The notes below the pieces were generated by a model. The model was not told the DNA's origin and ran no database searches. It saw only the letters and a list, made by a program, of their open reading frames with translations. Both the position numbers and the translations under genes were made by a program. Of a stretch of 64,000 nucleotides of DNA, positions 1 through 6,758 are shown piece after piece. This DNA is from Spirochaetia bacterium UBA5763 (GTDB lineage: Bacteria; Spirochaetota; UBA4802; UBA5550): contig DIEX01000011.1 in the NCBI GenBank assembly GCA_002418835.1, positions 93,284 through 157,283 on the forward strand. The letters are read 5' to 3'. Position 1 is the stretch's first letter, and each line of letters begins with the position of its first letter.

Positions 1-1
1 T

Positions 2-859
2 GTCGGTTCAATTATTGCACTACTCCCTCTTGCCATAATCTTTTCATTATATACCGCGACTGCGGCAATAATTTCACGCATAACACTTGATATAATCTTT
101 CACAACAAATCTCCGGAATGGGATGATATTATAAGGTTTTCATTCAAAACAGCCCCTGCGGTTTTTATGGGAAATATTGCAGTGCTTCTTGCAGTCAGCG
201 CTCTCCTTGTTCTTTTCGGCAGAATACCGCTGCTTGGGCCGATTATCTTTTCACTGATATTCCTCCCCGTCTATATCGCGGGAATTATAATCACACTGTT
301 ATGCGTAATCGGAATCTGGTTCTATCCGCCAATATCAGCACACAGGGAAGGGGGGATTTTCGGAAACATGAAAAACCTTATGCTTTTCATTAAGAAGCAT
401 AATCTGGCCATGCTATATATGATACCGGTAATCATACTTGTTTCAATAATCACTCTAACTGCAATATTTCTTATACATACAGCAGCATTCTCTTTTACAA
501 TTTCACTTTCTCAATGGCTCCTGGGTAATGACGCCGGAGGTGTATTCGCATCAATTCCAGCGTCCTTTATAAAAGCATCAGAATCAACAATCAGCGGACT
601 CGGGAACGGACTCTTCAGGCAGCTCTCTATCAATCTCGGCATGACCCATCATGTCAGCGGATTTATACTGGGAGCAATCATGATGTTCATAACGACACTG
701 CTTCTCTCGATAGCTGTATCAGTAACCGCGACAGTCTCATCTCATATCTATATAGTAATGGAGAGGGGCCTTACAATTGACGACAAAAAGAAAGGTGCAG
801 TTTTCCTGATTCTGACATTAATGCTGTCAGTTATGCTGCTGCTGAAAAAGCTTATATAA
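2..859 (+). CDS. Polytopic membrane protein, 5'-truncated by the window edge
   Basis: The frame is open from the first bases of the window and an internal Met occurs at 167, so the true start lies upstream and only the C-terminal ~285 residues are seen. The visible part has several long hydrophobic stretches, for example around 185-320, 410-490, 650-735 and 800-855, separated by short polar loops. It therefore looks like an inner-membrane protein with five or more transmembrane segments. No catalytic motif is recognisable and I cannot assign a family. It ends 12 nt before the convergent cupin gene, with no clear terminator between them. Function unknown. Confidence 0.75.
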   Translation, partial: VGSIIALLPLAIIFSLYTATAAIISRITLDIIFHNKSPEWDDIIRFSFKTAPAVFMGNIAVLLAVSALLVLFGRIPLLGPIIFSLIFLPVYIAGIIITLLCVIGIWFYPPISAHREGGIFGNMKNLMLFIKKHNLAMLYMIPVIILVSIITLTAIFLIHTAAFSFTISLSQWLLGNDAGGVFASIPASFIKASESTISGLGNGLFRQLSINLGMTHHVSGFILGAIMMFITTLLLSIAVSVTATVSSHIYIVMERGLTIDDKKKGAVFLILTLMLSVMLLLKKLI

Positions 860-871
860 GCCGGCAGCAGC

Positions 872-1207
872 TTAACCCTTTACAAGCACATTGAAAAGCT
901 TTACATCAGTTACTGCTTCTACTCCGTAGCTGATACCCGATTCAAGTGCCGTCATCTCCCCCTGCCTCAGAATAATCTCTTCATCTTCTCCGTATAGAAT
1001 TTTAACTATACCTTCAATAACGAAGAAGAGAGTTTCCATTATGTAGTACTCCTTATCAATACTTTCACCTTCAGCAAAAGAGAAAAAACGTATCTCTGTG
1101 TTTTCACTATCAATAAGTGCTTTACTGGCAATTTTGTTTCCAGTGTGCTTTACTATGTCAGCCATAACAACAGGCTCATAGGGCCTGATATTTTTCAGAT
1201 ATCTCAT
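872..1207 (-). CDS. Small cupin-domain protein
   Basis: A 111-residue single-domain protein whose alternating beta-strand pattern fits a one-barrel cupin. Residues ~50-105 contain the stretch YIMETLFFVIEGIVKILYG and then a RQGEMTALESG turn, which correspond to cupin motifs 1 and 2. The usual metal-binding His residues of motif 1 are not obvious, so a metal enzyme activity is doubtful and a binding or regulatory role is as likely. An AGAGGAAT ribosome binding site precedes ATG 1207 and overlaps the end of the upstream cupin gene, so the two are translationally linked. Substrate unknown. Confidence 0.8.
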   Translation of the reverse strand: MRYLKNIRPYEPVVMADIVKHTGNKIASKALIDSENTEIRFFSFAEGESIDKEYYIMETLFFVIEGIVKILYGEDEEIILRQGEMTALESGISYGVEAVTDVKLFNVLVKG

Positions 1208-1209
1208 CT

Positions 1210-1548
1210 CTATTCCTCTTTCACAACAATAAGAAGCATCTTCATATCCTCTTTTGCTGTAACCTGATGCGGAATATTTGCAGGCATAACCACTATCTGC
1301 CCTTTTGATGCTTCCATTACCATGTCTCCAACCTTAACTGTTGCAATCCCCTGATGTATATATATGAGGGCGTCACCTTTTGCCGAGTGTGGCCCTACAC
1401 CTTCACCTTTACCAAAGGCAAGCGCAGTAAGGCCGACACCTTTCTTCTGTGTCATAGTCACAGTTTCGATCTGCCCTTCCTGACAGTTTACAAGGCTGTC
1501 AAAATCAATAACTTTTCCCTTTGCGATATTTTTAATTAATTCCTGCAT
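1210..1548 (-). CDS. Cupin-domain protein
   Basis: A 112-residue cupin-2 type barrel. Motif 1 lies around residues 53-72 (GPHSAKGDALIYIHQGIATV) and motif 2 around 85-97 (GQIVVMPANIPHQV), with His residues in both, as in metal-binding cupins. It is the first gene of a two-cupin operon, with the second starting right after its stop codon. Proteins of this size often act as small-molecule sensors or isomerase-like enzymes, but the substrate cannot be read from the sequence. The divergent intergenic region carries an FNR-like dyad, so control by redox or oxygen is possible. Confidence 0.85.
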   Translation of the reverse strand: MQELIKNIAKGKVIDFDSLVNCQEGQIETVTMTQKKGVGLTALAFGKGEGVGPHSAKGDALIYIHQGIATVKVGDMVMEASKGQIVVMPANIPHQVTAKEDMKMLLIVVKEE

Positions 1549-1605
1549 TGAGAATTCTCCTTTAGTTTAATAAGTTCAATATATCACATTAATTACCAAT
1601 TAAAA

Positions 1606-1620
1606 ATGACCTGGATCAAT
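1606..1620. promoter_or_regulatory. Possible FNR/CRP-family site in divergent promoter
   Basis: The sequence ATGACCTGGATCAAT reads on the other strand as TTGATCCAGGTCAT, close to the FNR-type pattern TTGAT-N4-ATCAA with one mismatch in the second half. It lies between the divergent cupin operon and the Spy/sigma operon and could serve either. This is a pattern match only. Confidence 0.3.
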
Positions 1621-1711
1621 CTGCTCAATTTTTATTTTTTTTATTAACATGGGAACCTTTTTCACTTTTTACAGGTCTAACTCACATATAAGAAAATGGA
1701 GGAAATAACAA

Positions 1712-2344
1712 ATGAAACGTATAATGCTCACACTGCTGGCTCTTGCTATTCTGGCTGGAACCGGCTCATCGCTCTTTGCAAGGGGTATGGGGAATGGCGG
1801 AAACTCATGCTACGGCATGGGTATGAACGGCGGCCCCGGATATCACGGCTGGATGTTTGATGACCTGAAGCTCACAGAGGAACAGGAACTCAAAATCCAT
1901 AAAATCAACAAAGAGTACGCAGACAAATTTTTTGAAGCCAGAAAGGATCGTGACACTCATTACAAGGTAATGGAGAGTCACAAAAAAGAGATCGAAAAAG
2001 TTCTGACAAAAGAACAGCTCGAAAAAGTAAAGGATTTTAAAGGCCCCCGTCAGGGGAAAGGAAAAGGTATGCGTCAGGGAAAAGGTGACGGCAAACCCGG
2101 CATGATGCATAACTACCTTGGCATTACAGATGAGCAGGCTGAAAAAATTCATAAGCTCAACATGGATTTCCATGATAAAATGTTCAAAAGCAGAAGTAAT
2201 GAGAAAGAAATGGAAAAACTTCGTGAAAACCATTTAAAAGAATTTAAAAAAGTTCTTACGAAAGAACAGCTCGAAAAATTTAACGGTTTTCAAAAACATC
2301 ACAGAGGCATGGGTTTCGGGCCTGGATTCGGAGGGATGTGGTAA
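1712..2344 (+). CDS. Spy/CpxP-like periplasmic LTXXQ-repeat protein
   Basis: A 210-residue secreted protein. It has a signal peptide (Lys-Arg then a hydrophobic core, likely cleaved near residue 24) and then Gly/Met/His-rich segments. Two homologous alpha-helical blocks each begin LTEEQ or ITDEQ and end with the shared LTKEQLEK motif, typical of the LTXXQ family (Spy, CpxP, CnrX, ZraP). Such proteins are periplasmic chaperones or metal sensors that damp envelope stress signalling. The Met/His-rich tails could bind metal ions. It opens an operon that continues into another Spy-like gene, a sigma factor and an anti-sigma-like gene. An internal duplication is visible. Confidence 0.85.
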   Translation: MKRIMLTLLALAILAGTGSSLFARGMGNGGNSCYGMGMNGGPGYHGWMFDDLKLTEEQELKIHKINKEYADKFFEARKDRDTHYKVMESHKKEIEKVLTKEQLEKVKDFKGPRQGKGKGMRQGKGDGKPGMMHNYLGITDEQAEKIHKLNMDFHDKMFKSRSNEKEMEKLRENHLKEFKKVLTKEQLEKFNGFQKHHRGMGFGPGFGGMW

Positions 2345-2349
2345 TCAAC

Positions 2350-2383
2350 GGTTCTATTGGCGGCTCTTTTGCCGCCGGTAACC
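2350..2383 (+). terminator. Hairpin after the first Spy-like gene
   Basis: GGCGGC and GCCGCC flank a 6-nt TCTTTT loop, the stem is extended by GGTT/AACC, and T-rich sequence follows. It may be a leaky terminator or attenuator that lowers expression of the downstream sigma-factor genes relative to the Spy-like protein. Confidence 0.5.
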
Positions 2384-2408
2384 TTTATTTTATTGAGAGA
2401 GAATAATT

Positions 2409-2699
2409 ATGAAATATATCACAGCAATTATAATGATAACGGTACCCGCGGTATCAGCATTAGCCGGACCATATTACTGTTATACACCCTTTTATAACAG
2501 AGGAGGTGGAATTATGTGGTTAATTACAATTGCCCTTTTCGGATTCATTATATATCTTCTTTATAAGAACATCGCGAGAGCGGGGCGGAATAATTGTGAT
2601 GATTCCCCTGATGTCATGAGTATTCTTAACAGACGGCTTGCAAAAGGGGAAATATCTGAAGATGATTACGAAAGACTGAAGAGCAGAATTTCAGGTTAG
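2409..2699 (+). CDS. SHOCT-domain small membrane protein
   Basis: A 96-residue protein. A hydrophobic N-terminus (residues 1-20) may be a signal or first helix, followed by GGG and a transmembrane segment at ~36-53. The C-terminal 28 residues (ILNRRLAKGEISEDDYERL) match the SHOCT motif, a short C-terminal domain found in many small membrane proteins whose role is still unclear. It sits between two Spy-like genes and has a leader hairpin upstream. Probably an inner-membrane accessory of the same envelope-stress operon. Confidence 0.75.
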   Translation: MKYITAIIMITVPAVSALAGPYYCYTPFYNRGGGIMWLITIALFGFIIYLLYKNIARAGRNNCDDSPDVMSILNRRLAKGEISEDDYERLKSRISG

Positions 2700-2714
2700 A
2701 TGGAGACCGGTGTT

Positions 2715-3263
2715 ATGAACAGCAGGATAATTATAATAATACTTTCAGTGATAATAGCAGTACTTGTCACTGTAAACATAATGATGTTCAGAGATCACAG
2801 GGAACCGCAATTCATGCCCGGTCCCGGGGGCGGGCCGGAGTTTCTGGATGAGGGCCCCGGAATGAAAGGGAGACACCCCATGCCGGGAAACAGATACGGC
2901 AGAAATTTCTGCGGACCTGACTTCATGAGAGAAAAACTTAATCTAAGTGCTCAGCAGATTTCAACGATTGAAGAGCTCAACAGAAAGTTCGGAGAAGAAA
3001 ATAAAATTTTATTCCGCGCCATGGAACCGGAGAAAGAAAGACTCAGAAGCATTCTGCAGAAAAACGATAAACCTGATATAACAGAGGTGAAAAAGTCTCT
3101 TGAAAAAATGGCATCACTGAATGTCGAATTACAGATACTGAGAATAAAACAGGGGAGCGAAATAGACTCAATACTCTCGGCGGAGCAGAAAAAAATTCTT
3201 AAAAGCGAGAGAAACAGGTTCTTTGAAAAAATGCAGAGAGGGCGTGGCGGCAGAAATGAATGA
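2715..3263 (+). CDS. Spy/CnrX-like periplasmic heavy-metal sensor protein
   Basis: This has a single N-terminal membrane-spanning or signal segment (residues ~4-22, Ile/Val-rich) and a Pro/Gly-rich linker. A helical domain follows from LNLSAQQISTIEELNRKF and contains a second repeat near ILSAEQKKIL, as in Spy/CpxP/CnrX proteins. I chose ATG 2715 because GGAG lies 9 nt upstream; ATG 2700, directly after the preceding stop, is an alternative with no visible ribosome binding site. Its last codons overlap the start of the sigma-factor gene. By analogy with CnrX it may pass periplasmic metal or misfolding signals to the anti-sigma factor; that is inference. Confidence 0.8.
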   Translation: MNSRIIIIILSVIIAVLVTVNIMMFRDHREPQFMPGPGGGPEFLDEGPGMKGRHPMPGNRYGRNFCGPDFMREKLNLSAQQISTIEELNRKFGEENKILFRAMEPEKERLRSILQKNDKPDITEVKKSLEKMASLNVELQILRIKQGSEIDSILSAEQKKILKSERNRFFEKMQRGRGGRNE

Positions 3264-3759
3264 GCGTGAATTCGCTGATATAGTGGGGAGAACAAAAAAA
3301 GCAGTCCTCTCTGCCGTAGAAAAAAATCTTGCTTCCCGATTCTATCACTCCATAGACGATGTTGTGCAGGAGACCTATATCCGGGCATACAGCAGCCTAA
3401 CAAAAGGCAAATTCCGGGGTCAATCTTCAATCAATACATGGCTCTACAGTATTGCACGGAACGAATCCCTGCGTATGAACGAAAAACTTTTACGGGAGGA
3501 GCGGAAGGAGAAGAAGCTGATCGATGCTGATGATTTAACTGTAAATTACGAAGACGACAGCATCGCACTTCTGCAGGAGAATATACTGAAACTTCCCGAA
3601 AAGTACGGGGCAGTGTTATCGCTGGTTTCACTTGGATACAGCCTTAACCAGATTTCCGAAAAGCTCGGGTTAAATACAGGTACTGTAAAGTCAAGAATAT
3701 CAAGGGGTAAAAAAATTTTACACGATAATATGAAAGGGGGGAAAGATGCAGGACTATAA
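3256..3759 (+). CDS. ECF-family RNA polymerase sigma factor
   Basis: About 167 residues from ATG 3256. Sigma region 2 is seen at ~15-80 (YHSIDDVVQETYIRAYSSL then INTWLYSIARNE), and region 4 at ~115-160 (LPEKYGAVLSLVSLGYSLNQ, then TGTVKSRISRGKK), the usual two-domain ECF layout. A TTG codon at 3223 opens the same frame but lies inside the upstream gene. The ATG overlaps the upstream stop (ATGAATGA), indicating translational coupling. The downstream membrane protein overlaps its 3' end and is probably its anti-sigma factor. It presumably directs transcription of this operon in response to envelope or metal stress. Confidence 0.9.
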   Translation: MNEREFADIVGRTKKAVLSAVEKNLASRFYHSIDDVVQETYIRAYSSLTKGKFRGQSSINTWLYSIARNESLRMNEKLLREERKEKKLIDADDLTVNYEDDSIALLQENILKLPEKYGAVLSLVSLGYSLNQISEKLGLNTGTVKSRISRGKKILHDNMKGGKDAGL

Positions 3760-4066
3760 AACAAAAATGGATGAAGAGATCAGTCTCAGGCTGGAGAGCG
3801 ATTCATGGAATCTCTCAATAGCCGGCAGGGTATTGTCTGAAAAGAATGCCCGTAAAGAGAAGACTATATTCAGAAGCTATATAACTTCTCTCGCTGCGGC
3901 ATCGGTTTTCCTTGTGCTTTTTATTTTCAATGTCTACAGCTATTTCAGCACAGGCACAGATGCATCTTCATATAATTCGTATCTTTACAGCTACAGCAGC
4001 GATTCGGACTCAATAAATACCGAGGAGACAGATCTTATAATAAATGAGGCGTTTCCTATGAGATAG
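3746..4066 (+). CDS. Putative anti-sigma factor (single-pass membrane protein)
   Basis: A 106-residue protein. Residues 1-45 are charged and cytoplasmic, a transmembrane helix spans ~48-66 (SLAAASVFLVLFIFNVY), and a short Ser/Tyr/Asp-rich tail would be periplasmic. The gene overlaps the end of the sigma-factor gene by 14 nt and has a strong GGGGGG-AAAG ribosome binding region. The N-terminal zinc-binding HxxxCxxC motif of ZAS-type anti-sigma factors is absent, so the assignment rests on position, size and topology. It could respond to the two Spy-like proteins encoded upstream. Its 3' end overlaps the end of the convergent NrdD-like gene by 11 nt. Confidence 0.65.
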   Translation: MQDYKTKMDEEISLRLESDSWNLSIAGRVLSEKNARKEKTIFRSYITSLAAASVFLVLFIFNVYSYFSTGTDASSYNSYLYSYSSDSDSINTEETDLIINEAFPMR

Positions 4067-4241
4067 CGCGTTCAAGGGTTCTGCATGAATCGCATGATTC
4101 TGAGCCCTGAAAGCCGCTTAAATTTATGTAGGTTCTGAGAGAAAACTCCTCCCTTTTCCCGATATTCCACTGGTTAACCGGCCTGAAATAACCTGAAACT
4201 CTTGAAAAAACTTCAGCAGGAACAACAATCTTTTTATTCAT
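4056..4241 (-). CDS. Stand-alone NrdD C-terminal-like mini-protein
   Basis: A 61-residue protein starting at ATG 4241, which has AGGGGG 6 nt upstream. A longer frame to 4295 exists but lacks a ribosome binding site. The segment RVSGYFRPVNQWNIGKREEF closely resembles the glycyl-radical region of class III (anaerobic) ribonucleotide reductase NrdD (pattern R-V-x-G-Y-x-x-P-x-x-x-x-N-x-G-K). The tail CDSCR resembles one half of the zinc-binding cysteine set. The ~600-residue catalytic barrel is missing here. Short NrdD-like proteins like this occur in many anaerobes. It may act as a glycyl-radical spare part or be a remnant; function unproven. Confidence 0.7.
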   Translation of the reverse strand: MNKKIVVPAEVFSRVSGYFRPVNQWNIGKREEFSLRTYINLSGFQGSESCDSCRTLERAIS

Positions 4242-4347
4242 ATTACCCCCTGTCAGATTACTCCGGATTATGGCTAATGAGACATAATATGTCAAGGATT
4301 AATAACATTAATAGAGCTGAAAAATTGATTAATTCCGGTATACTTAT

Positions 4348-6603
4348 TTACTCAACAGCCGGGAGGTATATATGGAAAACAGTTCCTCTCCCCTGCTCTG
4401 ACTCTACCTCAATCAGGCCTTCATGCCTTGTTATAATTGTATTAACAATGGCAAGCCCAAGGCCGTTCCCCTCTTTTTTTGTTGTAAAGAAAGGATCAAA
4501 AATAGTCTCCAGGTGTTCTTTGTCAATACCGGGGCCATTATCACGTACAGATAAACGCCAGATATATCCTTCCGGAGAAGTGAGAGGTTTATCCCCTGTT
4601 TCTGTTTTTTCAAGTTTTAGTTCAATTTTTCCCGGCACATCTAACCTCTGATTATCCTGCTTTATAGCCTCAGCGGCATTGACTATAAGATTAAGAATAA
4701 CCTGCTCAAGCTGTGTGCGATCTCCAAATACATATGAATTACCACTGCCGGCATCAAATGTACATTCAACGTCCTTAATTGTTGCTGCCGCCAGACCTGA
4801 CACTTCAGAGATAATAGTCCCCAGGTCAACTTTTACATGTTCAAACCTGCTGCCTTTTGAAAATGACATGAGGTTTTTCACAAGCCCGGCAGCCTTCTCA
4901 CCAGATGTCCTGATGATATTCAGATGAGACTGTATCTCATTTATGCCGGTTTCACCTCCGCTTTTCAATATTACATCGAGATAAGAGGCTGTACTTACTA
5001 TTCCTGATATTATATTGTTGAAGTCATGTGCAAGCCCTCCGGCCATTGTACCCAGGGCTTCAGCTTTTCTGGCCCTGTCAAGCTGCTCCTCTTTTTTCGC
5101 GAGCTCAGTAACATCATCAATTCTAAGTATAACGCCTGTTATCTGCTCTTTACTGAAGGGGAAAATGTAAATGTTCTTAACATAAACATCCTCCCTCCCG
5201 TTTCTTTCAACGATAAAGTTTTCACCGTAAAGTTCGGCTTTAATCCTCTTCTGACGCACATCTTCACATTTTGCCCTGTATTTATAAAGCTGAGGTATGG
5301 CATCCCATAAAGTCAGCCCTGTCGCCTCTGATGATGAAAGACCTGAAATTTTTTCAGTTTCCCTGTTCCACTGAATAATTCTGTCTTTGTCATTAATCGA
5401 AATGAGGGCTGATGGCATAGAATCAATTATATCATTTACGAAAGCTGTTATCTCGCGCAGCTGTTCATTGGTTCTGTTTATTTCACCTGTTCTCTGCTGA
5501 ATAGTTCTGGTCATCATGTTGATATTTGATGTTATATCAGAAATTTCATCGCCATAATTATCATCTATTGCTATACTATAATCGCCGTTTTTTATCCTCT
5601 TAAGGCTTTCAATAATATTATGAATCCGTTTGATGAACATATCATTCATCTTCATTGTCGATATCAGGAAAATGACCGCAGTGATTATTATACAGGAGAA
5701 GAGTGAGTATAAAATTATTCTTCGCATATACTGTGAAAGTATTGAAACATCATAAACAAGCTCCGCATAAACAGGCGTTGTGCGGTTGAACATATACTTA
5801 TTCATTTTTATCTTGTGGTAAACACTGATCCTGTTCTCCTTTTCCACGACTGCTTCCCCTTGCGTGGTAATAGTTCTGACAAGATCTTTGTCAAGTTCAA
5901 GCTTCTTCCCCGAATTAATCAGAGACCAGCTGACACCCCCGGCAATTGAGTATATATCGATAGATATAAGATATTCGTTATAAAAATTTTTAAACATATC
6001 ACTGAAGAGGAATTCATAAAGGGCAAAATTGTATTTTTCATTAACAAAGCTCTGCACATCCATTGACACTTCATAGATAATTCTGCTCCCCCTGGGGGAA
6101 AAATACATATAATGATTAATCTTCCCTTCTTTAATTGATACAGAAATCCCCTGTGAAATAATCTCGCTGCGTCCGTATATTGAACTAATGTAGCGTGTGA
6201 ATGAAGGGCTGATATTCATAAGATTGAGCCCGATCTCAGATTTCAGTGATGAGTTAAAAACGCTCCCCTCTGAATTAATGAAGTAGATATCACCCACTCC
6301 ATATCTTTTGGCCATTGATTTAAGTGTAACAGGGGAGACCTTCCCGGCTGATCCCGCATTGCTGATATCTCTATGAATTGAGTAAAGGGCTTTTCTCCCT
6401 GTACTGTCCATCTGTTCTTCTATTGAATGGAGAATACTCTGGTACTGTTCCAGCTGTTTTTCAATGCGTATGATCTTCTCTTCCCTGTTTTCACGGAGAA
6501 CCGTCTTTACGAAATCATACGAGAACCGTCCTATGATAATGGATATCACAGCAGCAGTTATTACTATAACTGCCAGAAGCAGTTGAAAGAGCCTTTTTCG
6601 CAT
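4348..6603 (-). CDS. Membrane sensor histidine kinase (HAMP-PAS-HisKA-HATPase)
   Basis: A 751-residue kinase. Transmembrane helix 1 is at ~5-26, an extracytoplasmic sensor of ~265 residues follows, and helix 2 is at ~296-316. HAMP spans ~316-370 and PAS ~388-500. The phosphoacceptor helix reads LAHDFNNIISGIVS with His526, and the ATPase domain has the N box (NLIVNAAEAI), G1 (DNGPGI) and G2 (GNGLGLAIVN). The HDFNN form of the H box is typical of kinases related to NtrB. No receiver domain is fused and no response regulator is adjacent, so its partner lies elsewhere. The ligand is unknown. Transcribed alone, away from the helicase gene. Confidence 0.95.
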   Translation of the reverse strand: MRKRLFQLLLAVIVITAAVISIIIGRFSYDFVKTVLRENREEKIIRIEKQLEQYQSILHSIEEQMDSTGRKALYSIHRDISNAGSAGKVSPVTLKSMAKRYGVGDIYFINSEGSVFNSSLKSEIGLNLMNISPSFTRYISSIYGRSEIISQGISVSIKEGKINHYMYFSPRGSRIIYEVSMDVQSFVNEKYNFALYEFLFSDMFKNFYNEYLISIDIYSIAGGVSWSLINSGKKLELDKDLVRTITTQGEAVVEKENRISVYHKIKMNKYMFNRTTPVYAELVYDVSILSQYMRRIILYSLFSCIIITAVIFLISTMKMNDMFIKRIHNIIESLKRIKNGDYSIAIDDNYGDEISDITSNINMMTRTIQQRTGEINRTNEQLREITAFVNDIIDSMPSALISINDKDRIIQWNRETEKISGLSSSEATGLTLWDAIPQLYKYRAKCEDVRQKRIKAELYGENFIVERNGREDVYVKNIYIFPFSKEQITGVILRIDDVTELAKKEEQLDRARKAEALGTMAGGLAHDFNNIISGIVSTASYLDVILKSGGETGINEIQSHLNIIRTSGEKAAGLVKNLMSFSKGSRFEHVKVDLGTIISEVSGLAAATIKDVECTFDAGSGNSYVFGDRTQLEQVILNLIVNAAEAIKQDNQRLDVPGKIELKLEKTETGDKPLTSPEGYIWRLSVRDNGPGIDKEHLETIFDPFFTTKKEGNGLGLAIVNTIITRHEGLIEVESEQGRGTVFHIYLPAVE

Positions 6604-6758
6604 TTATCAACACACCATTGAAATAATCATATATACGTTACAGGAGAGCATAACCCCTGGTAAATGTTCATCTTTTGAATATTCCTGTATTTTTGCGGGC
6701 AGCAGACCATAATATATTTATATCATATATTATATCAAGGTCAACATAAAAAATGCAG

